Shown here: positions 39,823 to 50,386 of the stretch, in pieces | Numbering within the stretch: the first letter of the stretch is position 1 | Layout: each line of letters begins with the position of its first letter | Assembly (NCBI GenBank): GCA_037178625.1 | Contig: CM074136.1 | Location: forward strand, 1,860,001 to 1,924,000 | Source: Skeletonema tropicum | Taxonomy: Eukaryota > Bacillariophyta > Thalassiosirophyceae > Thalassiosirales > Thalassiosiraceae | Direction of reading: 5' to 3' | DNA: 64,000 nt | Program-made: the position numbers and the translations under genes | Notes under the pieces: model-generated | The model's input: the letters and a program-made list of their open reading frames with translations, nothing else | The model's database searches: none | Told to the model about the DNA's origin: nothing

Positions 39823-41484
39823 ATGAGATTTTTACACCTGATCCGTCCGGTGATGTGTGTCTTGCCCGAGGTGGCAAGTCCTGATCGCAAGGTGAGCACG
39901 CCGTTTTGGAATATGATGGATACGGATATGCGCTGAAAAAGGATTTTACGCGTGGAGATCAATAGAAGATAGTGCATCACTCTCTTGCTTAGAGTGCAAT
40001 AAATGGAATGAAGTCAAGTAGAATTGTCATCATGTTGTTCAATTGTATAATGGTTGATTGATAATGATGCAAAACTCACCAATCTCTCGTCTATCCAATA
40101 ATTCCAACAACATCTCCACTCTCTCTCTCTCTGAATTTTCAGATTCCCTTCCGCGAAAAAGTACTATGGACCACAATCACCCTCTTCATCTTCCTCGTCT
40201 GCTGTCAAATCCCCATCTACGGAGTCCAATCGGCCAAATCCTCCGATCCCTTCTACTGGATGCGTGTCATCCTCGCCTCCAACCGTGGTACACTCATGGA
40301 ACTGGGTATTTCCCCCATTGTTACCTCTGGACTCGTTATGCAATTGTTGGCCGGAAGTCGTATTATTGAAGTGAATTACAATGTCAAGGAGGACCGTGCC
40401 CTGTTTGCTGGTGCTCAAAAGTTATTTGGTATTTTGATTACCGTCGGTGAGGCAATTGCCTATGTCGTTAGTGGAATGTACGGAGATTTGGCCTCCGATT
40501 GGTGCCGGAAATGCTCTTTTGATTATCGCCCAATTGTTCTGTGCTGGATTGATCGTCCTCACACTTGACGAATTACTCCAAAAGGGATATGGCCTTGGAT
40601 CGGGTATCAGTTTGTTCATTGCCACCAACATTTGTGAGAATATTGTATGGAAGGCATTCAGTCCCACGACCATTAATACCGGAAGGGGAACCGAGTTTGA
40701 GGGTGCCATTATCGCACTATTCCATCTGTTGATTACACGGAATGACAAGGTCCGTGCCATCAAGGAGGCATTGTACCGTCAAAATCTACCCAACTTGACC
40801 AATCTTGCCGCCACCGTCTTCGTCTTTGTGGTGGTGATTTACTTTCAGGGATGGCGTGTCGTCCTTCCCGTCAAGTATCAAAAGTATCGTGGACAAGAGG
40901 GTACCTACCCCATCAAATTGTTTTACACATCCAACATGCCCATTATTTTGCAGACTGCCCTGGTGAGCAATTTGTATTTTGTAAGTCAACTATTGTACAA
41001 TCGTGCCCCGACCAATATTCTGGTCCGTATTTTGGGCAAGTGGCAAGATAGTGAGGGTGGACAATCGATTCCTGTGGGGGGGATTGCCTACTACATTTCA
41101 CCACCTACGTCCTTTGCAGAGATTATCTATGATCCTTTCCATGCAGGATTTTACCTCGTGTTCATCTTGACGGCATGTGCATTATTCTCCAAGACTTGGA
41201 TTGAAGTTTCCGGTGCCTCCGCGAGGGATGTGGCCAAGCAACTTCGTGATAATCAAATGGTCATGAAGGGACATCGTGATTCGGCATTGATTCATGTGTT
41301 GAATCGTTATATTCCGACTGCTGCTGCGTTTGGTGGTATGTGTATTGGGGCCTTGACGGTGATTGCTGATTTTATGGGTGCGATTGGTACCGGAACTGGT
41401 ATTTTGTTGAGTGTGACGATTATTTATCAGTTTTATGAGGCTTTCATGAAGGAGAGTATGGAGGAGGGAGCCTTTGGGTTCTAA
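39823..41484 (+). CDS. SEC61A: SEC61 alpha, ER translocon channel (frameshifted)
   Basis: Exon 1 39823-39891 (23 codons) and exon 2 from 40143; intron of 251 nt (GTGAGC...TTTTCAG) with a CT repeat before the acceptor. The exon 2 start ([20 protein letters not shown]) and the later part ([29 protein letters not shown]) are highly conserved SEC61A. The two halves lie in different frames; the change is at 40497-40500 in the loop after G-M-Y-G-D, best explained by two missing bases (GATT for GATATT). Ten TM helices form the protein-conducting channel of the ER. As the gene is essential, this is most likely a sequence error or a non-expressed allele. Confidence 0.93.
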
Positions 41485-41988
41485 GGGGAGTTGATGTGGG
41501 ATATTGGATCATCTCTCTCTCTTCCTCTCTCTCTGTTGTGGGTTTGTTCAAGCATACATCATGAAGTCTCTTTCTCTCTCTACCTTCTTTTCTCATTCTT
41601 TTACAAGGGAACAACTCGGTCGCGTCATTTTGTCGAAGTAGCGTTGGAGGTGCAGTCGAATCGGCCACGTAGGCGGGTCGGTTGGGCCGTCGTCATATTA
41701 AAGTGTGTCATTCCGAGATCGACAATACCCAGGTCGGTCTTACCAAGGTTTATGGCCGCGACTCAACTGCCCTTGGATGGTGGAAACACCGTTGGGGATA
41801 ATTCGACTGCTAACGCCGCCACCGTAGGTTGTTTCTTTGTGATCGAAGTGAAAAGATTGTGTGAGGGAGGGGATGGATTGATTTTGTTTGGAGGAACTCG
41901 TGATGGGGGGATTTTTGTAGAGAGACAAATAATTACTAGCTATTACCTATTCAAAAGATTTGGGGAGGGTCCGAATCAACTCTCTTTC
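41485..41988. other. Convergent intergenic region
   Basis: Between the stops of SEC61A and B9D2. CT-rich tract 41508-41600 (ctctctctc...). No supported gene. Confidence 0.5.
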
Positions 41989-43086
41989 CTACTTGACATT
42001 GTGATCGTTAAAGAAACGCAGTACCACGGTCACATTCAGCTTGATCTTTCCCGATGATACAGTAGTCAATCGAGATCTGTTCTCCCAGGCCTTTCCAAAG
42101 ATGACAGCCTCGTCCAAAAGTCGCGATGGAGTCTTGCCAAGGAAGAGCTCCTCAAGCTTCTCTCTGATGGTTCCATTTGTGGGTTTCCAACAATGAATTT
42201 CAAGCTCGTGCTCACCCGGATTTGTGGGCAAATGGGTGAAACCATATCCAGCGAGCATGGACCGACCGTACGAGTCAAGTGTCCAGACTTGCACAATTAT
42301 TCTTGGCCATTCCAACATACTGGTGGAGGCAAAATGAACATCAATTGGGTGATTCCACACGTTTGATGCTGTGTATTGCGTTTGACTGGAGCCTTCCCCT
42401 TCGAGCAATGACCATGACTTACCCCACTCAATATACCATTTGCAGGAGACATATGTCCCTTTGAATCCAATTCCTTCGCTTAATTCTCCAATGAAGTGAA
42501 CCTCTGGAATATCATCTGATGCTCTTCGAAGTCGATAGGAGAATCTTTTTTTGAGCTTATCCTCAGGTTTACGACGAATAGAACTTGATGATAGCATTGG
42601 CGAGGGCTTTCTATCAATTTCGTCGATTGGGGTGGTAGCAGAGAGCTGAGAAGAGTACTGAATGGAGCGTGATGGACGTAGCGAGGGAGATGCCAATGCT
42701 CGATTTCCCTCGTCGTCACTTCGAGGAGTGTCGCGATACTTGGATTCTTCCTCTACGGTAGAGTCGTCTTCTTTTGAATCATACTTGCATTCGTCCAAAG
42801 AGTGCGATGCTGAAGAGTTGTCATCACGGCCAATCGCATTGGCATTGGACGATGCGGGCGAGGAGATTTGTAGCTTTGTCATGGCGGGCGGGTTATGGCG
42901 GACAGGAGTATTGCCGGACATAGGGGACAAAGACAAAGAAGTTGTCTCCTGCGATTCGTCTCTCTCTTTTGCTCCCTCGCAATGATGCCTCCTTCTTCCA
43001 TGATAAATTCTCCTCCTGCTGCTGGGTTCTTCAATCACGCCCTCTTCCAGTTTATATTCTTCATCTTCGGCTGTAAGTAGGTCCAT
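41989..43086 (-). CDS. B9D2: B9 domain-containing protein 2 (ciliary transition zone)
   Basis: 365 residues from the ATG at 43086; the open frame extends to a GTG at 43305, which was not used. The N-terminal 190 residues are Ser/Asp/Glu-rich and disordered. The B9 domain follows: E-V-H-F-I-G-E-L-S-E-G-I-G-F, C-K-W-Y-I-E-W-G, W-N-H-P-I-D-V-H-F-A, W-P-R-I-I-V-Q-V-W and G-R-S-M-L-A-G-Y-G-F. It ends in a conserved C-terminal strand. This order matches B9D2 more closely than B9D1 or MKS1. B9D2 is part of the MKS module that gates the base of cilia and flagella. In a diatom it should only be useful in flagellated male gametes. The long N-terminal extension is unusual for the family. Confidence 0.88.
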   Translation of the reverse strand: MDLLTAEDEEYKLEEGVIEEPSSRRRIYHGRRRHHCEGAKERDESQETTSLSLSPMSGNTPVRHNPPAMTKLQISSPASSNANAIGRDDNSSASHSLDECKYDSKEDDSTVEEESKYRDTPRSDDEGNRALASPSLRPSRSIQYSSQLSATTPIDEIDRKPSPMLSSSSIRRKPEDKLKKRFSYRLRRASDDIPEVHFIGELSEGIGFKGTYVSCKWYIEWGKSWSLLEGEGSSQTQYTASNVWNHPIDVHFASTSMLEWPRIIVQVWTLDSYGRSMLAGYGFTHLPTNPGEHELEIHCWKPTNGTIREKLEELFLGKTPSRLLDEAVIFGKAWENRSRLTTVSSGKIKLNVTVVLRFFNDHNVK

Positions 43087-43403
43087 GATAGATCTTGAAG
43101 ACAAAGCGGCGGCTGGGCAGAGATATCGAGCGAGCGGTACAGCGATATGGTAGACGGGAAGTGCTGAGAAGACGGAGGAGAAGGAAGTGATATGTAATGC
43201 TCCGATCTGCAACGAATGGCTCCAACTGGAAAGATGAGAGTTTGAGTTTAAATTTAAATTCAATCCTCTTCGATCCCTGACTTTGGCAAGTAAGTCCGCC
43301 CTCACGTAAGTAGTTTGGGCTAGTGGATCAGCGAGATGTCCGAGCTCTGAACAAAGATGAAAGGAATAGTGTTGAGCAGGTTGAACTCGTAGCCCCGATT
43401 AGA
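43087..43403. promoter_or_regulatory. Short divergent promoter region, B9D2 / GH43-like gene
   Basis: 317 bp separate the two ATGs, so the genes share an upstream region. Both strands are open through much of it, without ATG. Function is inferred from position only. Confidence 0.4.
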
Positions 43404-46400
43404 ATGATGATCGATAGATGGTTATTCATCAGGTCCACGCTTACGTTCCTGCTGCTATCCCTATTCGCAACGATATCCAACGCTGATGACGACTTCTGCT
43501 TCCAGCAATGCGATTCTCTCTCATCCTGCAACGAGCTCTTCAATAACAGCTTTGTCGATCTCCGACTTCGTGTCAACAACTTCCCTATTGACGACGGCCC
43601 CGGGAAGAGTCTTGTTTTCGACAAAGATTTTGGGACTGCAGTCTCGAGGCAAACATTCGAGACACAATTTATCTTGGATATCGCAGCCGCCCAAGATGCA
43701 AGTCCATGTCATTTCTACATTCTCAGTGTGCTTCCCGAAGGCGACGATAACTATTGGGACTCTGAGAGCGTCTTTGTCACATTTCGGCTATTTCCAGCCC
43801 GTGCAGATTTTGTCTCGAGTCTTACGAAACAAATGCAAGAGCCGCATTCATTGTTTTATGATGGACTTGTCACTCGCACAGCTGATTCCATGTATGGGCT
43901 CGTAGCAAAGTCGTGGGACTACACGTTGAGGTTGACGTACTCAATAATGATTGTAGGTGACATGGATGTCATTCGCTCTAGTCGTGGAAGATACTTGAAT
44001 CAGGGCAGCCTGAATAGTTGTGTGGATGCTGAATACGATGCCAGCAAATATTGCGTATTCGAAAGATACCTGGTTGAAGACATTGAGCAAGCCCTATCTT
44101 TGGAAGCTGGGCAGTTTCAGATCCTCTTTATCAAGGAAGCAGATAGACAAAGTGTGGATGTTACATTCCGGTTCATTCCAATGCCTGGTAGCGACGACAA
44201 TTGGACTGCAGAGAAAGTGGAGGGGCTCATTCATCAAATGTCCGACCCGCAGTCACTTTTGTATTCGGGGAATGTGACTTACAAGATTGATTCAGCTTGG
44301 GGTGTCTCTCAACAATCAAAGACACCACGAAGCTTTACCCAGTATATAACTAGGCCCATCACTGCTACTTCAAAAGATGCTTATGAGAGATGTAAAGCAA
44401 CACGACGATGCCCAAGAGCTTGGAGTAGTTACAATCAATCATCTTCAGAATCGTCACACACATTGCAGGAGTTTCGGTCAGGACAGCATTCGTCGGTCCC
44501 ACTCTTTCTGGACTTTGAAGATTGGAGACAAGGGACCCGCGGTTGGAAACAGAGCTGCAGAAGAGGACAACATGATTTCTGCCTCCCTACATCTCTGCTG
44601 GAGAATACAACAAACAACATTGCTGGGGCTCATTGGAATCCTTTTGATTTTGAATCTCTTGGCCCCAGTATTCCTGCTGCCAGAGATGAGTGGAACAGTG
44701 GTTTAGTTCTCAACAAGAAGAGAATGGACTTGGCAATTCAAGAGCAATCGAAGTTGATTGAGAATTACAAATCATTAGTGCACTGGATGGATGAAGAATT
44801 TCAACATGGTTTGACTGATGACGCAAGTATTAGATCTAGAGAAGAAATTCGGCTGAATATTACTGATTACTCGGAGGTTATCTCTTCCGAAGAGCTGATT
44901 CTAGACCAGTTGATGAAAAGCCAGTGTTCATATGTGGCATGCAATCTGCTCTTCAATACAAGTGATGCCACTCTTACTGGTGCTGTAAATGCAACAGGAG
45001 TGATAGTCACAACACCAGATGGGACAGAAGTCGCCTTGTGGGCATTCGATTCAATTGATATCGATGAGAATGTAAACATCACTCTCACCGGTCAAAGAGC
45101 AATGGCGCTTGTTTCGCGTTCATCAGTTCGAATCAATACAACTTTGTTCGCTCTTCCCGGAACATTAGGAGGCTTTCCAGGTGGGTACTCGGTAGCTCGG
45201 AGACCGACTGATCGGCTGGTAAGAGTTTGCGACGAACAAGTAGAGTCAAGGGGATTTCTTGATGTGTGCCGAGACAAATCTTGCTGCCCAGGTGATCAGC
45301 ACATCAGTGAGCTTACGAGTGGGATCGTGAGTAATAATGTCAATGGGCCTGGATCTCCGTCAACTAGAGTATATCTCTTTACTCTCCAAACAAGTGCTCC
45401 AGTTGTGAGCGAGATACAATCGTTGACGAGTAGTGCAGATGATGGCCAAACTTTGAGTGGAGGATTTCGTCTACACTTTAACAACTACACTACTAGTCTC
45501 CTCTCACACGACATTTCAGCACTCGAATTGAAGAGGAGAGTGGAAGATTCTCTCAATCCAACAAAGAAGAATCGGCTTGATAGGTTTGATCGATTAGATT
45601 CAAGATCGGGGATTGGCGCTGTCGAAGTTAATAGGGATAGGTTCGGACCGAGCGGGGGCTACCAATGGAAGATTACCTTCCAATCCGCAGTTGGAAACAT
45701 CGGCAAAGATTCAAGTCAACTGAAAGTGACCAATCTGCTGGTATCTAAAGGTGCAAATATTACACTGGACACAATCAGACACGGTAATACGATTGGAGGG
45801 TCTTTCGCTCTTCAATTTCTTGGAAATGTTACCAGATCAATCAGCCATGATGTGTCAGCTGCCGAGCTTAAAGAGATATTACTGAATGATATTGACGCGC
45901 TCTCAACTGCAGCTGTTATCAGGAGTGATCCAACTGATAATTGCAACGATGGATTTTGTAGGAATGGGCCCCAAAGATCGGGAGGTTACACTTGGACCTT
46001 GACTCTGACAACGCAGACTGGAAATATATCTCCTTTCTCGCCAACCTCAAATGATTATGACTATGAAGGGCAAATTGAGGAGTTGAATGCTTTAAATTAC
46101 TTGTCTGGGTGCATCGATTCGGATTGTCCTAAGATAGATATTCAAAGTGGTCATGCGAAGAGCCACAATCATAAAATACGAAGTATCAAGGCTACAAAGC
46201 CCTTCTCTCTTGCATATGGTGGAGCTGGAGGAGGATACGGAGGCAAAGGAGGCAATGGCTTTGGAGATATTGCACCAGGAAATGTATATGGTGATGAATA
46301 TATCAGTAATCTTTACGGTGGAAGTGGTGGAGGTGTCTCGGCAGGACAGCCCTTTCAGCTCGGAGTGTTCAAGGATCCTAGAGGTCGAGGTGGAAGTGGA

Positions 46401-49007
46401 GGTGGGGCGATCGAGATAGTCGCAGCAAATGATATCTTCATAGGATCCAACTCGGTAATTTCGTGCGAAGGTGAGCCTGGCGCAAATGGATACATGTCCG
46501 CTGGCGGTGGTGGAACAGGAGGCTCCATTCTTCTCGCCGCTAATGGTAGCATTCAAATCGTCGGGAAGTTGTCTGTCGCTGGGGGTGATGGAGGAAGAAG
46601 AAAGTCTGTGGCTCCTGCAGATCAAGATGGCTCATTTGGTGGTCACGGAGGAGCTGGATCAGGTGGGAGAATAGCTTTGTACGGTCAAAGCTTGGTGTTC
46701 GGTAAAAAGTCATCTGTGCTATTGAGCGGTGGGAATTGTAGTGCGACTAATGCATTGCAAGAGTGCAATGGGGAGAGAGGAACAATGCATGTTGATTCGG
46801 GGTTAGACACGGGTTTGGTATTAGACCAAAATGTTGGTGCAGTAGGTACGAGAAAGTCTCTGTATCTGACCTCGAGGACATCTCGCCTTCCGTTCAATCC
46901 TCAGAAACACTTGTCATCGACTCAGAGCTCTCCTGAGTACGACTTGGGGGTTTCAAGTAGACCTGGACGAGTCTCATTCTACTACCGTGCAGAGAATCAT
47001 GATCATTCCGTATCAAACTGGGACGCAGCGTTTGAGTTACGAGAAGCGAGATGGTCCTATTTGTCAAGCAAGTCCGACATTGAATACACTGCTATAGTTG
47101 GGCTGTTCTTTGGGCGAGACGAAGTTCGACATGGAGTCAACTACATTGGGATACCGCATGATGATGAACCTATCAAAGAGCTCGATACATTGTCAAGTAC
47201 TTCTTTCAAGAGCCGATCATGGACGAAAGTTGACATACTCTTTGATTGGGAAAATAACCGTCATGATGTTTACATCAATGACATTCGTCTGGTACAAAAT
47301 GTTCAATTCCGGGGAGAGAGCATTCGTGCTATTTCATTGAGTAACTTTCACGAAGGGTCTGGCGTCTGGTTCGATGAGATTTATGTCGGAGATGACACAA
47401 CGATGGGCTTTCATTGCCCTCGCTTGCAGAATGGTACGCTGGTGATGGAGCGACCAATAGTAAGAGGATGGAAGCTGGAAGATGTTGGAGAAGTCAGTTC
47501 GACACACCCAATGCAGCGTCACGAGTCACACGTTTCGAGGAGGCCTCTTTATCAAAGGGATGACTCTAAGTTTATCAAACCATTTGATGGACTTGAAGAC
47601 CGTGCATTTACATCTGATGTGAAGTTCAGATCTATCGATGGTGATAGAGATCATAAGGAGGGATCGTTCCACGCAGGTTCACTCCTTCGCTTGCCAAGAG
47701 TGCAAGCTTCAAATGTAGAACTCACTTCAGATGCATACTCGATTGGGAAGCGTCCAGACACATACACGTGGTATGGAGAGCACGATTTTAACAAAGACCC
47801 AACCCATCTATCAGGTGGAATCATGGCTTGCTCAACTCAAGACTTTGTCAACTGGGAGAATGAAGGTATTCAGCTAAATTTTGCCAATCTCACAGATATG
47901 GTGGATGGATCATCTAGCAATATGTTACGCGCAGAGAAACCAAAGGTCTTGTATAACAATTCGACCCACAAATACGTAATGTGGATGATTATTGACAATG
48001 GAACTCGAGAGTTGGGCATGACAGGAATAGCTGTGAGTGATTATCATAATGGGCCATTTGAGTTTGTGCGATCCTTTTATCCAGATGGAAATCAGACCCG
48101 CGATCAGACACTCTTTCAAGACGAGGATGGTACTGCCTATCTGTTTAGGACCTATTATGCCACAGTAGATTACGTCATACCGAAAGCTGTGATGCAACCG
48201 ACGTGGGAGAGCGTCAAAAATTCAGATGGTAGCACGAACTTTGCCCTCAGCTATCACAGAGCTAAGTACGATCCAGGATATGACGACTATCACGACATCT
48301 ACCTACAGAGATGGAGGACCGAGGACAAACCTTGGCAGGTCATCTGTATAAATAGAATAAGTGGCGCAGAGAGAGAAGTTCCGTATGGCAAGGAGCATCT
48401 CAATTTTGATGGTGAAGTATGTCAAGACCCCTTCGAATACAAGGTGGTTCTGGGCCAAGGCAATCCCAATTTCGAAGAGAGCGTGAATGGCATCCAAAGT
48501 CGATTCTTGGACCCACATGATACAGCTAATAATGTATGGATTCCCAACTCTGTTCCGGAGATTCAAGGTCAGACATGGGCAGATAATTTTGACGATGGTG
48601 CATGTGGGAGAATGAAGGTTGACCTCGACATGCAGACATATGATCCAGAGCTGCCAAATCGAGAGAAGCCGGATAGACGTCATTGTTCGAATCTAGTAGA
48701 CAACCCCATTCACGAGACGGAACCTGACAAACGAATAGGAGAGGCGACTGTATTAGAGCAGCGACGTGCAAAATATGTGTCAATTAGTCGTTTGACTGAT
48801 GACTACCTTGATACTAATGGAATGCTGACAACTTTCGAGGGGGAGTTGGAAGGAGATCTCTTATCTATAGTTGAACAATTCAGAGATGGTAGTATGCCAT
48901 TTGGCTGGAAAGGAGGGCTTGATATCAACTCGACGTACCATCCTCAAGTTCGCGACTATCAGTTCAGCCAGGCAAAAGCAAAAGAGACTTCTATTCCGGT
49001 AGATTAG
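43404..49007 (+). CDS. Giant secreted protein with C-terminal GH43-like domain
   Basis: 1867 residues, intronless, from the double ATG at 43404 (longer frame starts at GTG). A hydrophobic signal peptide (L-T-F-L-L-L-S-L-F-A-T) comes first. Residues about 40-165 and 200-320 are two related copies of a module ending in M-Q-E-P-H-S-L-F-Y-D-G / M-S-D-P-Q-S-L-L-Y-S-G. Next come an N-glycosylation-rich region and two filamin-like repeats (T-F-Q-S-A-V-G-N-I-G; L-T-T-Q-T-G-N-I-S). Residues about 930-1110 are Gly-rich (G-G-S-G-G-G-A-I-E-I). A ConA-lectin-like part covers about 1190-1335. From about 1450 a five-bladed beta-propeller like GH43 runs: Y-T-W-Y-G-E-H, D-F-V-N-W-E-N-E-G, E-K-P-K-V-L-Y-N and R-D-Q-T-L-F-Q-D-E-D-G-T-A-Y-L. 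GH43 enzymes cleave galactan, arabinan or xylan. Likely extracellular or wall-associated; substrate unknown. Confidence 0.75.
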   Translation: MMIDRWLFIRSTLTFLLLSLFATISNADDDFCFQQCDSLSSCNELFNNSFVDLRLRVNNFPIDDGPGKSLVFDKDFGTAVSRQTFETQFILDIAAAQDASPCHFYILSVLPEGDDNYWDSESVFVTFRLFPARADFVSSLTKQMQEPHSLFYDGLVTRTADSMYGLVAKSWDYTLRLTYSIMIVGDMDVIRSSRGRYLNQGSLNSCVDAEYDASKYCVFERYLVEDIEQALSLEAGQFQILFIKEADRQSVDVTFRFIPMPGSDDNWTAEKVEGLIHQMSDPQSLLYSGNVTYKIDSAWGVSQQSKTPRSFTQYITRPITATSKDAYERCKATRRCPRAWSSYNQSSSESSHTLQEFRSGQHSSVPLFLDFEDWRQGTRGWKQSCRRGQHDFCLPTSLLENTTNNIAGAHWNPFDFESLGPSIPAARDEWNSGLVLNKKRMDLAIQEQSKLIENYKSLVHWMDEEFQHGLTDDASIRSREEIRLNITDYSEVISSEELILDQLMKSQCSYVACNLLFNTSDATLTGAVNATGVIVTTPDGTEVALWAFDSIDIDENVNITLTGQRAMALVSRSSVRINTTLFALPGTLGGFPGGYSVARRPTDRLVRVCDEQVESRGFLDVCRDKSCCPGDQHISELTSGIVSNNVNGPGSPSTRVYLFTLQTSAPVVSEIQSLTSSADDGQTLSGGFRLHFNNYTTSLLSHDISALELKRRVEDSLNPTKKNRLDRFDRLDSRSGIGAVEVNRDRFGPSGGYQWKITFQSAVGNIGKDSSQLKVTNLLVSKGANITLDTIRHGNTIGGSFALQFLGNVTRSISHDVSAAELKEILLNDIDALSTAAVIRSDPTDNCNDGFCRNGPQRSGGYTWTLTLTTQTGNISPFSPTSNDYDYEGQIEELNALNYLSGCIDSDCPKIDIQSGHAKSHNHKIRSIKATKPFSLAYGGAGGGYGGKGGNGFGDIAPGNVYGDEYISNLYGGSGGGVSAGQPFQLGVFKDPRGRGGSGGGAIEIVAANDIFIGSNSVISCEGEPGANGYMSAGGGGTGGSILLAANGSIQIVGKLSVAGGDGGRRKSVAPADQDGSFGGHGGAGSGGRIALYGQSLVFGKKSSVLLSGGNCSATNALQECNGERGTMHVDSGLDTGLVLDQNVGAVGTRKSLYLTSRTSRLPFNPQKHLSSTQSSPEYDLGVSSRPGRVSFYYRAENHDHSVSNWDAAFELREARWSYLSSKSDIEYTAIVGLFFGRDEVRHGVNYIGIPHDDEPIKELDTLSSTSFKSRSWTKVDILFDWENNRHDVYINDIRLVQNVQFRGESIRAISLSNFHEGSGVWFDEIYVGDDTTMGFHCPRLQNGTLVMERPIVRGWKLEDVGEVSSTHPMQRHESHVSRRPLYQRDDSKFIKPFDGLEDRAFTSDVKFRSIDGDRDHKEGSFHAGSLLRLPRVQASNVELTSDAYSIGKRPDTYTWYGEHDFNKDPTHLSGGIMACSTQDFVNWENEGIQLNFANLTDMVDGSSSNMLRAEKPKVLYNNSTHKYVMWMIIDNGTRELGMTGIAVSDYHNGPFEFVRSFYPDGNQTRDQTLFQDEDGTAYLFRTYYATVDYVIPKAVMQPTWESVKNSDGSTNFALSYHRAKYDPGYDDYHDIYLQRWRTEDKPWQVICINRISGAEREVPYGKEHLNFDGEVCQDPFEYKVVLGQGNPNFEESVNGIQSRFLDPHDTANNVWIPNSVPEIQGQTWADNFDDGACGRMKVDLDMQTYDPELPNREKPDRRHCSNLVDNPIHETEPDKRIGEATVLEQRRAKYVSISRLTDDYLDTNGMLTTFEGELEGDLLSIVEQFRDGSMPFGWKGGLDINSTYHPQVRDYQFSQAKAKETSIPVD

Positions 49008-49103
49008 TATGATAGCTGTATGTTTTATGAATTCATTAAGTACATGATTTTTGCATTGCGCATTAAAATGTATGGAAGATATTCCGAGTTGTCTATCTCT
49101 CTT

Positions 49104-49915
49104 TCATGACGATCTCTTTCGCCCACTTTGATTTTCCCAACGCTGCAAGGCATAGTACAACGAGCCAGGAGTGCCAACCTCTGATACACTCTTGCCGTTG
49201 CCACCACTACTACTCCCATTCGAATCAACTGCATACGCTGAAGCAACAGGGCTCTTATTCGTACGCGGATGCATGGATCGCTCATGCTCCGCTCTCCACA
49301 CCATGACCACATTATCTCCTCGAACCATCAATTGATTAAAGTACCGCTGTTTCACTGCTGGACCTGGCCCTCCACTTCCATCTTTTGGGTAGCATTTTCG
49401 TCGTTGTGCCTCCAATGTCGACTTTGACGGTGCTGCTGTTACTTCTGATGGCAATCCACCACCTCCTTCTCCTCCTGCCAACTCGACAGCCCCCGTGTCC
49501 AACGTAATCCTCCCCCATAAACCTCATCGACATCCTTCAAAATCATATTGAAATGTTTATCAAACGCGACCAAATATCCTGTCAATGTCCCACGGATGCA
49601 ATCGACGTATCGGATCATGATACGGATGCGTTGTCGATTTTGCAGGATGGAGTAGAGGAGGGAGAGGGGGCCGGAGGTGGGTTGTTCGTAGGCTGATGCC
49701 ATGGCTAGGAATAGTGGTGGCTTTTTTTTGTTCTTCTTTTGAGATGTGTCATTGTTTGATTTGGATGCAGTATGTATTGCCATTTGAGTTTGTCCAGTAG
49801 ATGATGCATTGTGATTATTTTGTCGCTTAACTACCGTGGGCTCTAATCGTTGCGGATCACAGTTTGGAAGCAGTGCTCGAAACTTGGATATATTATCCAG
49901 CTTCGATGACCCCAT
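49104..49915 (-). CDS. LSm11-like Sm protein (frameshifted)
   Basis: ATG at 49915. The first frame holds an Sm1 motif close to LSm11: I-R-I-M-I-R-Y-V-D-C-I-R-G, L-V-A-F-D-K-H-F-N-M-I-L-K-D-V-D-E-V-Y. The Sm2 motif (Q-R-Y-F-N-Q-L-M-V-R-G-D-N-V-V-M-V) is in a second frame, ending at 49104. They join if the G5 run at 49512-49516 lacked one G. About 270 residues. LSm11 with LSm10 replaces SmD1/D2 in the U7 snRNP that cuts histone pre-mRNA in animals. In an alga the role is uncertain. The Gly/Ser insert between Sm1 and Sm2 is also LSm11-like. Confidence 0.72.
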
Positions 49916-49981
49916 AGAGAATATCGATGCGTTGGACTCTGCGACAATGCTTTCCTGGCGCACTTAATGCATACTGCTGCA

Positions 49982-50386
49982 TCAAATTGTGATGATGTAA
50001 AATCCTAAAATTTTGGAGTTTATCCTTCCGTCATCAGTAGTATCAATTTTGTAATACTGCTCATCGTGCACTTGTGCCTTCTTCCGTCGCTCATAATCAT
50101 CATCATTATTATTCTTCAACGTACGAACCTGCTGACGCTGCGATCTATGCGGAGGAGCCACCAAAAGCCTCACCTGATTCCCATACTTTTTGGCCAGTTT
50201 GTCGGCCAACTTGGTTTCCTTGATGTGATCTCCGCCGAATTTATTGTAAATGATATCGAATTTGCGGGACCATTCTTCCTTGTTGACGATGGCTTCGGGT
50301 GCGACTAGGCTGTAGTAGGATTCGAGGCGGTGCCGGAGGGATGGTTTGCCGAGAGAGACGGGTGGTGGTGGTGGCGTGGCGCTCAT
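49982..50386 (-). CDS. Small conserved-looking protein, function unknown
   Basis: 134 residues from the ATG at 50386; the open frame reaches a TTG at 50536 with another in-frame ATG between. After a Pro run the core reads L-R-H-R-L-E-S-Y-Y-S-L-V-A-P and W-S-R-K-F-D-I-I-Y-N-K-F-G-G, then K-L-A-D-K-L-A-K-K-Y-G, a compact helical block with even composition like a real domain. I do not recognise the family. The tail is basic and polar. It lies 66 bp upstream of the LSm11-like gene on the same strand. Confidence 0.5.
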   Translation of the reverse strand: MSATPPPPPVSLGKPSLRHRLESYYSLVAPEAIVNKEEWSRKFDIIYNKFGGDHIKETKLADKLAKKYGNQVRLLVAPPHRSQRQQVRTLKNNNDDDYERRKKAQVHDEQYYKIDTTDDGRINSKILGFYIITI

